64,000 nt of DNA from CAZJKO01 sp964546995 (GTDB taxonomy: Bacteria > Bacillota_I > Bacilli_A > RF39 > UBA660): NCBI GenBank assembly GCA_964546995.1, contig CAZJKO010000001.1, positions 30,051 to 94,050 of the forward strand, read 5' to 3'. Shown here in pieces: positions 55,601 through 64,000 of this stretch. The notes under the pieces are model-generated. The model saw only the letters and a program-made list of their open reading frames with translations, made no database searches and was not told the DNA's origin. Numbering within the stretch: the stretch's first letter is position 1; every line of letters begins with the position of its first letter. Position numbers and translations under genes: made by a program.

Positions 55601-56275
55601 GATGAGGATCATGGTAAGTTCAAAATTAGTATCACTAATAGTTTGGAAACTAAAGAACACGTTACAAACTATGGATCTAAATTAAAAGTTAGCAAAGGGG
55701 ATAAAGTGTCTTGTGGAGATATGTTGACGGAAGGAGCGATTAGTCCTAAAGAACTTCTAGCTGTCACCGATCCAATTACGACACAAGAGTACATCTTAAA
55801 AGAGGTACAAAATACTTATCGTTCACAAGGTGTCGATATTTCAGATAAACACGTTGAAATTATTGCTCGTAGAATGATCAGTAAGATTCGCATTGTCGAT
55901 TCTGGAGATACCTTATTCTTACCTGGATCTTTGGTTAACTTCCGTGAATTTACGGATGGTAATAAAGAGATTATCATGCAAGGTAAGAGACCTGCTTTAG
56001 GTAAACCAATCTTACTTGGTATTACGAAAGCATCATTAGAGACGGATTCCTTCTTATCTGCTGCGTCGTTCCAAGAGACGACTCGAATCTTAACAGATGC
56101 TGCTATTAAGGGAAAAGTAGATAAGTTACAAGGATTGAAAGAAAACGTTATCATTGGTAAATTGATTCCAGCTGGTACTGGTATTAGAAATTATCGTAAT
56201 GTCGAATACGATTTAGAAAGTCAGTTTATCGATGAAGAACCACTTGAAACATTAGAAGATGAATTTATGGAATAG
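52643..56275 (+). CDS. rpoC: DNA-directed RNA polymerase subunit beta'
   Basis: A 1210-residue subunit. N-terminal zinc site [15 protein letters not shown], catalytic NADFDGD near 447-453, a second zinc cluster ([16 protein letters not shown]), and the trigger-loop region ([19 protein letters not shown]). The ATG overlaps the rpoB stop (ATGA), so the subunits are translationally coupled. The L7Ae-type ybxF usually downstream is missing. Confidence 0.98.
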   Translation: MIEVNKFEALKIGIASPDKIREWSYGEVKKPETINYRTLRPERDGLFCEKIFGPTKDFECACGKYKRVRYKNIVCDRCGVEVTRSKVRRERMGHIELATPVSHIWFFKGVPSRMGLVLDMSPRDLEEVLYFVSYVVIDKGIAPLENKQTLSEKEYRAYYEKYGNGFRVGMGAEAIKELLKAIDLEKEIADIKKELEDAQGQKRTRLLKRIDVLDSFYQSGNRPEWMILDVIPVIPPELRPMIQLDGGRFATSDLNDLYRRVINRNNRLKKLIDLGAPGIIIQNEKRMLQEAVDALFDNGRRGRSVTGAGNRPLKSISSMLKGKQGRFRQNLLGKRVDYSGRSVIVVGPSLKMYQCGIPKEMALELFKPHVINGLVSRDIAHNIKAAKRLIENHDPVVWDVVEDVIKEHPVLLNRAPTLHRLGIQAFEPKLVGGKAIRLHPLVCTAFNADFDGDQMAVHVPLSEEAQAEARLLMLGSNNILHPKSGEPIVTPSQDMVIGNYYITMEKAGLEGEGRVFKNTNEALMAYERRELTLHTRVAVPVDSFKYKLFTEDQKGKYLVTTIGKIIFNEILPDSFPYINEPTSDNIQKITPNKYFIEKGKNIKEEIQKMPLVKPFAKGTLESIIAQVFKRYKTTETSIMLDKLKDLGFKYSTLAGITVSMFDVASSERKQEFIDEGQATVNKINKQYAKGLITEEERHAKVISTWHGVKDKVQEELEEIANRELDNPIFMMMHSKARGNISNFTQLAGMRGLMQKPNGDPIEIPVLSNFKEGLSVAEFFLSTHSARKGSADTALKTADSGYLTRRLVDVSQDMIVREEDCGTDQGVVVRDFINEKTGAVIEGLYDRIIGRYTNKKVLHPETKEMIVDKLQFITESIAEKIVASGVKEVEIRNILTCNTVNGVCQKCYGRNLATGNLVEIGEAVGVMAAQSIGEPGTQLTMRTFHTGGVAGGEDITQGLPRIQELFEARNPKGKATIAEIDGKITKIDEDHGKFKISITNSLETKEHVTNYGSKLKVSKGDKVSCGDMLTEGAISPKELLAVTDPITTQEYILKEVQNTYRSQGVDISDKHVEIIARRMISKIRIVDSGDTLFLPGSLVNFREFTDGNKEIIMQGKRPALGKPILLGITKASLETDSFLSAASFQETTRILTDAAIKGKVDKLQGLKENVIIGKLIPAGTGIRNYRNVEYDLESQFIDEEPLETLEDEFME

Positions 56276-56299
56276 ATACTATATTTTTAGTATCTTTTT
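56274..56299 (+). terminator. Rho-independent terminator after rpoC
   Basis: AGATACTA and TAGTATCT around TATTTT, then TTTTCTTTT. It separates rpoBC from the accessory block. Confidence 0.9.
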
Positions 56300-56353
56300 C
56301 TTTTGTGTATTTTTTTGATTTGGTGTATACTACTATTTGAATGGAGGTATTTT

Positions 56354-57937
56354 ATGAAAAAAAATACAATAATTAGTCTTCTTATTACTATTGTTATGGG
56401 GCTTATTCTTTATTACTTTTTATTGCCACCAATGAATATTGGAAGTCCTATGTTTTGGATTTATTTTATGATTCTTTTTGTTCTTTTTGCTTTTTTACTT
56501 CTTGCTTCTTCGTTAGATTTTATTAAAAAGCGAAATGTATTACAGAATTCTAGTATGTTTATCTTTAGTGGAGTGGCTATCGTTTTTGTTGTTATTTTGC
56601 TTATTAATTTTGTCTTATGTCCACTATTTCAATCTAATGCTTATGCTAGTCGTATTGCGATAAGAGAAGATGGTAATTTTAGTGAAGAAATTCAACCTGT
56701 CGACTTTAACAAGTTGCCTTTGCTCGATAAAGATTCTAGTTTGAAGTTAGGAGATCGGGTGATGGGACAAATGCCTGAACTTGTCAGTCAATTTGACGTT
56801 TCTTCTTTGTATACTCAAATCAATTACAATGATGAAATTGTTCGGGTTACTCCTCTTGAATACAATGGTATGTTTAAATATTTTGCTAATCGTAAAGATG
56901 GAGTTAAAGGATACATTACTGTCAATTCAGTGACAGGGGAAAGTAATTTGGTCAAATTAGATAAAGGTATGCGCTATATGCCAAGTGCTATGTTTTTTGA
57001 GAATTTGTTTCGTCATGTTCGTCTTCAATATCCAACAGAGATTTTTGATCATGAATACTTTGAGTTAGATAATGAGGGAAATCCATACTGGATTATTCCG
57101 ACCGTTCGTTATGTTGGAGTTGGTATGCGAAAGGATATCAACGGGGTGATCATCGTCAATCCTATTTCTGGTGAAAGTAAGAAATATAGCGTAGAAGATG
57201 TACCAACTTGGGTTGATCACGTCTATGATCCATCTCTTATTATTGCCCAAGTGGACGATTGGGGAAGTTATAAAAATGGTTTCTTCAACTCTATTTTTGG
57301 ACAGAAAAATGTAGTTGATACAACAGAAGGATACAATTATACTATTATGAATGATGATGTGTATTTGTATACTGGTATTACTTCTGTCGTTAATGATGAA
57401 TCTAATTTAGGATTTATTTTAACTAATCTTCGTACAAAAGAAACTGTATTCTATTCTGTTCCAGGTGCAGAAGAGTTCTCTGCTATGGCGAGTGCTGAAG
57501 GGCAAGTTCAACAAATGCAGTATACCTCAACGTTTCCTCTTCTTATCAATTTAAATGGACGTGCAACGTATTTGGTTTCTTTAAAAGATAATGCAGGACT
57601 TGTTAAGATGTACGGTTTTGTCGATGTCTTAGATTATCAAAAAGTGTCTGTTAGCGATTCATCACTCGGTATCATGGAAGCAGCTAGAGTTTATCTTGAT
57701 TCACAAAGTTTAACGAGTGAAGAAGGGTTAGTTGAAAAGACGATTACTGTACAAACGATTACGACAGCTATTCAAAATGGGAATACTGTTTACTATATCA
57801 CTGATACAAATGGATCGAAGTATAAAGCGTCTATCAAAGTAGGGGAAGATATTCTTCCGTTTATTCAGGCAGGATCTTCTTTAACGATTCACTATATTCG
57901 TGAAAGTGTTGTAACAGAGATTACACAAATTTCATAA
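56354..57937 (+). CDS. Large membrane protein with a PepSY-like extracytoplasmic part
   Basis: A 527-residue protein with three N-terminal hydrophobic segments (about 5-23, 32-53, 67-90) and a large extracytoplasmic domain. Two similar units, GYITVNSVTGES and GVIIVNPISGES, recall PepSY or CvpA-associated repeats, but I do not recognise the whole. The start ATG 56354 has ATGGAGGTA; a longer frame has no site. It ends just before a terminator. Confidence 0.65.
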   Translation: MKKNTIISLLITIVMGLILYYFLLPPMNIGSPMFWIYFMILFVLFAFLLLASSLDFIKKRNVLQNSSMFIFSGVAIVFVVILLINFVLCPLFQSNAYASRIAIREDGNFSEEIQPVDFNKLPLLDKDSSLKLGDRVMGQMPELVSQFDVSSLYTQINYNDEIVRVTPLEYNGMFKYFANRKDGVKGYITVNSVTGESNLVKLDKGMRYMPSAMFFENLFRHVRLQYPTEIFDHEYFELDNEGNPYWIIPTVRYVGVGMRKDINGVIIVNPISGESKKYSVEDVPTWVDHVYDPSLIIAQVDDWGSYKNGFFNSIFGQKNVVDTTEGYNYTIMNDDVYLYTGITSVVNDESNLGFILTNLRTKETVFYSVPGAEEFSAMASAEGQVQQMQYTSTFPLLINLNGRATYLVSLKDNAGLVKMYGFVDVLDYQKVSVSDSSLGIMEAARVYLDSQSLTSEEGLVEKTITVQTITTAIQNGNTVYYITDTNGSKYKASIKVGEDILPFIQAGSSLTIHYIRESVVTEITQIS

Positions 57938-57938
57938 A

Positions 57939-57963
57939 GAGAAGCAATTCTCTTTTTTTGTTG
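57939..57963 (+). terminator. Rho-independent terminator
   Basis: AGAGAAGC and TTCTCT form a short stem, then seven T. Confidence 0.85.
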
Positions 57964-58027
57964 ACTTTCTTAATTTTTCGTAGTAACGTATAGTTAACAT
58001 AAACCTTTTGCTTTTGGGATGGTGATT

Positions 58028-58861
58028 ATGATGAGAGAATGTTATCAAAATCCTAAAATAATTTCAATTTCTTCAGAACTTTTGGAATTATCACAGTTGT
58101 TATCTTTGACCCTTCCTTCTATTTCTTATTATCCAGAATAAAATGATACTTTTTCTTCCCCTTTACTTGTTTCTCGTTGGTTTCGAGAAAAGGCATTTGA
58201 TTTAGATCCGTTGCCTTTTGTTCCGTTTGATCAATTATATTGTTTATCAAAGAGTTATTACGATGATGATCTATTTAAGGTTTTAGAACAGAAAATAGTT
58301 ATGTTCAATCCATTTTGTATTCCTATTGACTATTTTAATCGGTCTCCTTACTATGGTGAATTTATGCCTATTTATGTTGGTAATCAATTAGAAAAGTTAA
58401 AACTTATTTATACGGAATTTAGATTATCTAAAAATAGGACCTCTTTTACTCCTTTGATCTATGGTCATGAAGTGATTCATAGTGTGTTAGAGCAAAATAA
58501 ATACTCAATTGGTAGTTATTTGAATTATGAAGTTTTACCGATGATGTTTGAAAAAATATTGGCAAATGATTTTGATCAATCAGGAGTATTGTTGAATAGA
58601 ATTATGCTTTATCGTTTGCAAAACTTGAAAGAATATATCACTTTGTTAAGCGATTCATCAATTGATGATTTTGGTAAAATGAAAATTTCTACCTATCTTT
58701 CTTCTTTGCTTCTTTCTAGTGATCTATTTTTAAAGTATTTAAAAGCAGGTATTGAAGGTAAATGTGAAATGTTGGAAGAATTTTATCATGTCATAAAAGA
58801 TCAATCAAGTATTGAGTGTCTTTTGGATATGTTTGATATTTCTTATCAAACAAGTTTGTAA
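58028..58861 (+). pseudogene. Gene broken by an in-frame stop, with an HEVIH zinc-protease motif
   Basis: A single reading frame runs from ATG 58028 to the stop at 58861 except for TAA at 58139-58141. The first 37 codons read MMRECYQNP to SYYPE; the rest continue NDTFSSPLLVSRWFREKAFD into a 216-residue stretch. YGHEVIH followed by NYE fits HExxH..E of a gluzincin, so the intact protein may be a metalloprotease. I do not recognise the family. A ribosome site is weak. Read-through or a downstream TTG at 58211 cannot be excluded. Confidence 0.65.
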
Positions 58862-58895
58862 CATACTTTGCAGTTAATGAGAAAGGAAGAGACAT

Positions 58896-59162
58896 ATGTA
58901 TCGATATAAGTATTATTATAAGGATGGAACAGAAGAAATCAGTGAATGTTGGGGTAAGACACCAACATCTATGTATAATGACTTTGATGGATTAATGGAT
59001 TGGGACGATTTTTATGCTTTAGAGGAAAAAGATATGACGACAAAAAAGATTTTAGAAATGGCGATGGTTTTATATAAAGGATTTTTAAAAGATTTTTATC
59101 GAATAGAGATTATTAATGATGAAACAAATGAAGTAGTCGATTATATTGAGGAAAGTGAGTGA
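58896..59162 (+). CDS. Tandem small protein A, 88 aa
   Basis: A soluble acidic protein, MYRYKYYYKDGTEEISE start, with Tyr-, Asp- and Lys-rich sequence and no cysteine pair. It is nearly identical to the next gene (differences at only a few residues). The function is unknown; tandem small acidic paralogues are typical of immunity or coat-like families, but neither is shown. The AAGGAAGAG ribosome site is good. Confidence 0.7.
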   Translation: MYRYKYYYKDGTEEISECWGKTPTSMYNDFDGLMDWDDFYALEEKDMTTKKILEMAMVLYKGFLKDFYRIEIINDETNEVVDYIEESE

Positions 59163-59167
59163 GTGTT

Positions 59168-59437
59168 ATGTATCGATATAAATATTATTATAAGGATGGA
59201 ACGGAAGAAATTAGTGGATGTTGGGGAAAGACACCAACATCTATGTATAATGACTTTGATGGGTTAATGGATTGGGACGATTTTTATGCTTTAGAGGAAA
59301 AAGATATGACGACAAAAAAGATTTTAGAAATGGCGATGGTTTTATATAAAGGATTTTTAAAAGATTTTTATCGTATAGAAATCATCAATGATGAAACGGG
59401 AGAAGTTGTCGATTATATTGAAGAAGAAAGGGGGTGA
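59168..59437 (+). CDS. Tandem small protein B, 89 aa
   Basis: A near-identical copy of the 58896 protein (GCWGKT in place of ECWGKT, TGEV in place of TNEV, changed C-terminus EEERG). The DNA is also closely similar, so the duplication is recent. The start ATG 59168 lies 5 bp after the previous stop; its ribosome site is weak, suggesting coupling to copy A. Confidence 0.7.
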   Translation: MYRYKYYYKDGTEEISGCWGKTPTSMYNDFDGLMDWDDFYALEEKDMTTKKILEMAMVLYKGFLKDFYRIEIINDETGEVVDYIEEERG

Positions 59438-59441
59438 AAAA

Positions 59442-59771
59442 GTGGCAAAGTTCGGTTGGTTTAGCGCTAACGAAGATGGTGAAGTGGTGGCAAAAACTGA
59501 TGTTAGAGATGATGGAACCGTACATAGATATGAATATACGAAAGAGGATGATGTAAAAGCTGGGCATGGACATAAAAAGTATAATAGTATGAATGATTTT
59601 TTGGAAGATGATCCTGCTTGGAATCGTGAAAAGGACAACCCAAAAAGTGTGGGCAAAAAATGGTATGGTAATGGATTCAATCTAACGCTTGAAGAGTTAA
59701 AAGCTTTGAGAGAAGATCTTATCAATAGTCAGTTGCATACCGCAAAAGAATTAATATTAAAAATGAAATAA
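59442..59771 (+). CDS. Hypothetical protein, 109 aa
   Basis: A charged soluble protein (MAKFGWFSANEDGEVVAK start) with Gly/Asp/Lys-rich middle (DDVKAGHGHKKYNSMNDF) and a C-terminal helix (LEELKALREDLIN). The family is not recognised. GTG start at 59442 after AAGGGGGTG, 4 bp from the previous stop. With the tandem pair it forms a three-gene unit ended by a terminator. Confidence 0.65.
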   Translation: MAKFGWFSANEDGEVVAKTDVRDDGTVHRYEYTKEDDVKAGHGHKKYNSMNDFLEDDPAWNREKDNPKSVGKKWYGNGFNLTLEELKALREDLINSQLHTAKELILKMK

Positions 59772-59779
59772 TATTAAGG

Positions 59780-59813
59780 AAAGTGTTATTTTGATTGATA
59801 ACACTTTTTTTGT
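59780..59813 (+). terminator. Rho-independent terminator
   Basis: AAAGTGTTAT and ATAACACTTT form a perfect 10-bp stem with an 8-base loop, then T run. Confidence 0.92.
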
Positions 59814-59899
59814 CAACTTGAGATAAAACTTTCTTTTTTCGTTGAAAGAGTTTTCTATCTATTGTAAAATAATAGTAGTTTACTAGGAGGGTGATGACT

Positions 59900-60076
59900 T
59901 TGAGAAGACTTAATCAATGTGGTTTTGGTATTGGTGCGATGATTGGGTTTATTTGCTTTTTTGTTTTGGCTTTAATTATCGTGGCAATTTTGATTTATCA
60001 AAATGGGCTTGGTGATGATCCTTTTACTTCGATGATTTTATTAAAGGAGGAGATTTTTTTTGCGTATTGGGGTTGA
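59900..60076 (+). CDS. Small single-helix membrane protein, 58 aa
   Basis: One membrane segment (about 10-32) with a short C-terminal tail. TTG 59900 has the best spacing (9 bp) from AGGAGG; ATG 59894 is 3 bp from it and remains possible. It overlaps the HAD gene by 17 bp, and its reading frame contains that gene's ribosome site, so translation is coupled. Confidence 0.55.
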   Translation: MRRLNQCGFGIGAMIGFICFFVLALIIVAILIYQNGLGDDPFTSMILLKEEIFFAYWG

Positions 60077-60662
60077 TATCGATGGGGTTCTCAATAATAT
60101 TAGCGATTGGCATTTATCATATGGTAGTAAGTATGCTTCATTAAAAGGGATCGATCGTGGTTTTCATCCTGATGAGTATTTTGTGAAAGATGTTTTTTCG
60201 TTTACCGATCATGAACGGAACGAATTTTGGGATAAGCATATGGTAGAACTTGCTAAGACGATTGAGATTCGTCCTTTTGCGGTCGAAGTGTTACATAAAT
60301 TAAAAGAGATGGGTCATACGATTGTCATTTTGACAGCGCGCAATAGTGATTTTTTAATTGGGGAATACGAGGGTAAGATGGATGAATTGGTACTCGAATG
60401 GTTAAATAAGCATGGGGTTCCCTACGATGAAATCATTACTGATAGCACTTCTAAGGTGAATAAGTGTCTTGAATATTCTTTGGATGTGATGATCGAAGAT
60501 AAAAAGAAAAATGTTTTAGAAATTAGTAAACATATTCCTGTTCTTTGTTTTGATCAGTTACATAATCGTGGTGTGGAAGGGCCGAATATTCATCGTGTTT
60601 ATACGTGGTATCAGGTATACGATTATTTTTGTCATTTCGATGACGAGATCGAAGTTATTTAA
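60060..60662 (+). CDS. HAD-family 5'-nucleotidase-like phosphatase (NT5C type)
   Basis: A 200-residue protein with the HAD nucleophile motif DIDGVLN (Asp6 and Asp8) at the N-terminus, TARN as motif II, the Lys of motif III (DSTSKVNK), and MIEDKKKN as motif IV. This fits the small deoxyribonucleotidase family (NT5C or YqfW-like). The substrate is inferred. TTG 60060 is the start: AAGGAGGAG lies 8 bp upstream. Confidence 0.78.
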   Translation: MRIGVDIDGVLNNISDWHLSYGSKYASLKGIDRGFHPDEYFVKDVFSFTDHERNEFWDKHMVELAKTIEIRPFAVEVLHKLKEMGHTIVILTARNSDFLIGEYEGKMDELVLEWLNKHGVPYDEIITDSTSKVNKCLEYSLDVMIEDKKKNVLEISKHIPVLCFDQLHNRGVEGPNIHRVYTWYQVYDYFCHFDDEIEVI

Positions 60663-60678
60663 AACTTGTAATTTATCG

Positions 60679-60707
60679 TTGACAATTACATATCCTAATG
60701 ATATAGT
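60679..60707 (+). promoter_or_regulatory. Promoter of the str operon
   Basis: TTGACA (60679-60684), a 17-bp spacer, TATAGT (60702-60707). Two small stem-loops follow in the leader: ATTTTGC..GCAAAAT near 60729-60747 and TACAC..GTGTA near 60769-60786. Confidence 0.8.
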
Positions 60708-60806
60708 ATAAATGCTAATTAAATTTGATTTTGCTTTATGCAAAATTTTATTTAAGGGGTAAAATGATACACCTGGATATGTGTAAAGAAAGGAGATCTA
60801 TTTTAT

Positions 60807-61220
60807 ATGCCTACAATTAACCAATTAGTTAGAAAAAACAGAAAAGATAAGACAAGAAAAAGTAAGGCACCTGTTTTGGGAATTGGACTTAATACCATTC
60901 AAAGAAAACAAACTAGTGTAAATGCTCCTCAAAAGCGTGGAGTATGTACTCGTGTTGGGACTAGAACACCAAAGAAACCGAACTCAGCACTTCGTAAGTA
61001 TGCACGTGTTCGTTTGAGTAATGGGAAAGAAGTCGATACTTACATTCCTGGAATTGGTCATAACTTACAGGAACATAGTGTGGTTTTAATTCGTGGTGGA
61101 CGTGTTAAGGATTTGATCGGAGTTCGTTATCATATTGTTCGTGGTACGTTAGATACTGCTGGAGTAAAAGATAGAAAACAAGGTCGTTCTAAATACGGAG
61201 CTAAGAAACCTAAAAAATAG
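60807..61220 (+). CDS. rpsL: 30S ribosomal protein S12
   Basis: 137 residues. The decoding-site protein has [17 protein letters not shown] with the streptomycin-site lysine, [22 protein letters not shown], and a basic tail. AGAAAGGAG precedes the ATG. It heads rpsL-rpsG-fusA-tuf. Confidence 0.98.
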   Translation: MPTINQLVRKNRKDKTRKSKAPVLGIGLNTIQRKQTSVNAPQKRGVCTRVGTRTPKKPNSALRKYARVRLSNGKEVDTYIPGIGHNLQEHSVVLIRGGRVKDLIGVRYHIVRGTLDTAGVKDRKQGRSKYGAKKPKK

Positions 61221-61253
61221 TAATCGTTTAGTTTTAGAAGGGAGGCAGTTATT

Positions 61254-61721
61254 ATGCGTAAAAGACGTGCTGTGAAAAGAGACGTTTTACCAGATCCTAT
61301 ATATAAGTCAAAGGTTATTACGAAACTTGTAAATAGTATTATGTTAGATGGTAAGAAGGGTAAAGCACAAACGATTGTATACGAAGCGTTCGACATGGTT
61401 AAGGAAAGAACAGGGAAAGATGCTTTGGAAGTATTCAATGAAGCTTTAGAAAATATTAAACCTCAACTTGAAGTAAAATCACGCCGTGTTGGTGGAAGTA
61501 ATTATCAAGTTCCAATTGAGGTTAGTCCTAGTAGAAGTCAAGCACTTGGACTACGTTGGCTTACAAAATATTCGAGAGAACGTGGTGGTAAGGGTATGGC
61601 TGAAAACTTAGCAAATGAAATTATTGATGCATCAAATGGTACAGGTGCAGCAGTTAAAAAACGTGAAGATACCCACAGAATGGCAGAAGCGAATAAGGCG
61701 TTTGCTCATTATCGTTGGTAG
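61254..61721 (+). CDS. rpsG: 30S ribosomal protein S7
   Basis: 155 residues, one of the primary 16S rRNA 3'-domain binders. [18 protein letters not shown] and [11 protein letters not shown] are signature. AAGGGAGGC precedes the ATG. fusA begins 12 bp later. Confidence 0.98.
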   Translation: MRKRRAVKRDVLPDPIYKSKVITKLVNSIMLDGKKGKAQTIVYEAFDMVKERTGKDALEVFNEALENIKPQLEVKSRRVGGSNYQVPIEVSPSRSQALGLRWLTKYSRERGGKGMAENLANEIIDASNGTGAAVKKREDTHRMAEANKAFAHYRW

Positions 61722-61733
61722 GAAGGAGAAACT

Positions 61734-63803
61734 ATGGCAAGAGATACATCCTTAGAACAAACAAGAAATTTTGGAATTATGGCACATATCGATGCTGGTA
61801 AAACAACAACGACAGAACGTGTTTTATTCCATACAAAGAAGATTCATAAAATTGGGGAAACACATGATGGTGCTTCTCAAATGGACTGGATGGCTCAAGA
61901 ACAAGAACGTGGTATTACCATTACTTCAGCAGCAACGACGGCATATTGGAAGGGACATCGTTTCAATATTATCGACACACCAGGACACGTCGATTTTACC
62001 GTTGAAGTTAGTCGAAGCTTACGTGTATTAGATGGTGCTGTGGCTTTAATTGATGCTCAAGCGGGAGTTGAACCGCAAACAGAAACGGTTTGGCGTCAAG
62101 CAACAGATTTTAAAGTACCTCGCATTATCTTTGCTAATAAGATGGATAAGATGGGGGCAGATTTCGTCTATAGTTTGGGATCGATCGACTCTCGTTTAGG
62201 TGTAAATGCGAAACCGATCGAATGGCCAATTGGGGCGGAAGCTGATTTCCGTGGTGTTATCGATCTTGTTACGATGAAGGCGTACGAATATGATGGTAAA
62301 CAAGAAGAAGATGCAAAAGAAATCGATATTCCTAGTGAATTAAAAGATATCGTAGAACAAAAGCGTGCAGAGCTTATCGAAGCAGTAGCAGAGTTCGATG
62401 ATGAATTAATGGAAAAATATTTAGAGGGTGAAGTAATATCTGTCGAGATGCTTAAGAAAGCAATTCGTACAGGTACATTAAAAGTAGAATTCTTCCCAGT
62501 TATGTGTGGTACAGCACTTGGAAATAAGGGAATTAAGTTACTACTCGATGCTGTTATCGATTATTTACCAAGTCCTTTGGATATTGAATCTATTAAGGGA
62601 ATCAATTTAAATGGTGAAGAAGAAGAACGTCATCCTAGTGATGAAGAACCATTCAGTTCTTTGGCATTTAAAGTTATGACCGATCCGTTTGTTGGACGTC
62701 TTACGTTCTTCCGTGTTTATTCAGGTCATTTAAGTAGTGGTAGTTACGTTTTGAACTCTACTAAAGATTCGAAAGAAAGAATTGGTCGTATTCTACAGAT
62801 GCATGCCAATAACCGTACGGAAATTAGTGATGTTTATACGGGTGATATTGCTGCAGCTGTCGGACTTAAGAATACGACAACGGGAGATACGCTTTGTGAT
62901 GAAAAGAAACCAATTATTCTTGAAAATCTCGTTGTTCCAGAACCAGTTATTCAGTTAGCTGTGGAACCAAAAACAAAAGCGGATCAAGATAAGATGGCTT
63001 TGGCGTTACAAAAACTTGCAGAAGAAGATCCAACATTTAAAGTTCATACGGATCATGAGACTGGTCAAACGGTTATTGCTGGTATGGGTGAGTTACACTT
63101 AGATGTTTTGGTTGATCGTATGAAACGTGAGTTTAATGTTGAAGCGAATGTTGGTCGTCCACAGGTTGCTTATCGCGAGACGATCCGTCAGACAGCTGAT
63201 TGTGAAGGTAAATACATTAAGCAATCAGGTGGTCGTGGACAATACGGACACGTTTGGGTTAAATTCGAGCCAAATCCTGATAAGGGATACGAATTTGTCG
63301 ATGCGATTGTCGGTGGTGTTGTTCCACGTGAATACATTCCAGTTGTCGATAAGGGACTTCAGGAAGCACTTCAAACGGGTATTTTAGCAGGATATCCAAT
63401 GATCGATGTTAAGGCAACGTTATTCGATGGTAGTTACCATGATGTCGATTCGAATGAAATGGCATTTAAGATTGCTGCTAGCTTTGCGTTAAAAGAAGCT
63501 AAGAACAAATGTCGTCCTGTATTATTAGAGCCAATCATGAAAGTTAGTGTTACGGTACCAGAAGAATACTTTGGTAACGTTATGGGTGATTTGACAAGTC
63601 GTCGTGGAAAACCACTAGGACAAGAATCACGTGGTAATGCGATTGCATTAAATGCAATGGTACCACTTTCTGAAATGTTTGGATATGCGACTAGTCTTCG
63701 TTCTAATACTCAAGGACGTGGAAACTTCATTATGGAACCAGATCATTATGAAGAGGTTCCAAAGAATATCGCTGAAGAAATTATTAAGAAAAGCGGTAAC
63801 TAA
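61734..63803 (+). CDS. fusA: Elongation factor G
   Basis: A 689-residue translocation GTPase. G1 AHIDAGKT near 17-24, switch [19 protein letters not shown], domains II-V with the [15 protein letters not shown] region in domain IV. AGGAAGGAG precedes the ATG. Length matches Bacillus EF-G (692). Confidence 0.98.
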   Translation: MARDTSLEQTRNFGIMAHIDAGKTTTTERVLFHTKKIHKIGETHDGASQMDWMAQEQERGITITSAATTAYWKGHRFNIIDTPGHVDFTVEVSRSLRVLDGAVALIDAQAGVEPQTETVWRQATDFKVPRIIFANKMDKMGADFVYSLGSIDSRLGVNAKPIEWPIGAEADFRGVIDLVTMKAYEYDGKQEEDAKEIDIPSELKDIVEQKRAELIEAVAEFDDELMEKYLEGEVISVEMLKKAIRTGTLKVEFFPVMCGTALGNKGIKLLLDAVIDYLPSPLDIESIKGINLNGEEEERHPSDEEPFSSLAFKVMTDPFVGRLTFFRVYSGHLSSGSYVLNSTKDSKERIGRILQMHANNRTEISDVYTGDIAAAVGLKNTTTGDTLCDEKKPIILENLVVPEPVIQLAVEPKTKADQDKMALALQKLAEEDPTFKVHTDHETGQTVIAGMGELHLDVLVDRMKREFNVEANVGRPQVAYRETIRQTADCEGKYIKQSGGRGQYGHVWVKFEPNPDKGYEFVDAIVGGVVPREYIPVVDKGLQEALQTGILAGYPMIDVKATLFDGSYHDVDSNEMAFKIAASFALKEAKNKCRPVLLEPIMKVSVTVPEEYFGNVMGDLTSRRGKPLGQESRGNAIALNAMVPLSEMFGYATSLRSNTQGRGNFIMEPDHYEEVPKNIAEEIIKKSGN

Positions 63804-63808
63804 TTGAT

Positions 63809-63870
63809 TAATAACAAGAGAAGTTCTCTTCTCTTGGTTATTATAACTATTTATCAAGATTTTGATAAAT
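63809..63870 (+). repeat. Two stem-loops between fusA and tuf
   Basis: AATAACAAGAGAAG pairs with CTTCTCTTGGTTATT with one bulge, then ATTTATCAA pairs with TTGATAAAT. No strong T run follows, so this may be a leader or a weak terminator. Confidence 0.5.
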
Positions 63871-63884
63871 AAGTATCAAAACAG

Positions 63885-63913
63885 TTGAAAAAAATTCAAT
63901 TGTTCGATAAAAT
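63885..63913 (+). promoter_or_regulatory. Promoter for tuf
   Basis: TTGAAA (63885-63890), a 17-bp spacer, TAAAAT (63908-63913). Confidence 0.6.
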
Positions 63914-63945
63914 ATAAGTTGTAAATAAAAAAGGAGGAAAAAATT

Positions 63946-64000
63946 ATGGCAAAAGAAAAATTTGATCGTTCAAAACCACATGTTAACATTGGTACAATTG
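63946..64000 (+). CDS. tuf: Elongation factor Tu (5' end only)
   Basis: The first 18 codons (MAKEKFDRSKPHVNIGTI) match EF-Tu and the window ends here. AAAAGGAGG precedes the ATG. It follows fusA as in all str operons. Confidence 0.95.
   Translation, partial: MAKEKFDRSKPHVNIGTI

Noticed and set aside
58139..58141. Stop-codon read-through or recoding in the HEVIH gene
   Set aside because: No recoding signal is visible and TAA ends other genes normally, so a mutation or sequence error is simpler.

Overview
The window is a continuous stretch of a low-GC Bacillota chromosome. It uses the standard bacterial code: TGA, TAA and TAG all end genes and Trp is TGG. The gene order follows the origin-proximal right arm of Bacillus subtilis almost gene for gene, with many deletions: tadA-dnaX-ybaB-recR-bofA, holB-ricT-trmN6-rsmI, pth-mfd-spoVT, metG-tatD-3D protein, spoVG, yabP-yabQ-divIC, tilS-ftsH, dusB-lysS, clpC, gltX-cysS-mrnC-rlmB-sigH-secE-nusG-rplKAJL-rsmC-rpoB-rpoC, rpsL-rpsG-fusA-tuf. 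Two perfect ParB (parS) sites at the left edge and two Noc-type palindromes place this end close to oriC. Sporulation genes (bofA, spoVT, spoVG, yabP, yabQ) suggest a spore former or a recent descendant of one. The reduced, AT-rich layout suggests an uncultured gut Bacilli lineage, but that is inference.

Layout. 1-640: parS and Noc sites and the small SRP RNA. 640-12560: replication and repair, tRNA and rRNA modification, Mfd, SpoVT. 12561-16135: Met T-box with metG, tatD and a 3D-domain protein. 16199-20251: an inserted surface-fibre locus with a SipW-type signal peptidase, three TasA-like substrates and two membrane proteins. 20355-25363: spoVG, yabPQ, divIC, tilS, ftsH. 25511-32068: dusB, an RDD protein, lysS, a YfcC-like transporter and an unusual LemA protein. 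32141-32827: two small minus-strand genes. 32950-38919: clpC, gltX, cysS, a YugP-type peptidase. 39031-40803: an accessory island with a zinc-ribbon gene and a frameshifted TnpB with its probable omega RNA. 40897-56275: mrnC to rpoC, interrupted between rplL and rsmC by a large TasA-like gene. 56354-60662: an accessory block with a large membrane protein, a gene broken by an in-frame stop that carries a zinc-protease-like HEVIH motif, a tandem pair of near-identical small genes and a HAD nucleotidase. 60807-64000: the str operon and the start of tuf.

The most notable item is the 428-residue TasA-like protein at 46881-48167. Its last ~43 codons rise abruptly to about 53% GC, read like a C-type-lectin variable region, and end in a GC-rich stretch followed at once by a perfect hairpin of 8-bp stem and GAAA loop. 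That arrangement is the signature of a diversity-generating retroelement (DGR) target. No reverse transcriptase or template repeat is present here, so this would be a trans-acting target. Together with the SipW locus 30 kb away it suggests a secreted surface protein whose tip is diversified by a retroelement. This is a hypothesis, testable on the full genome.
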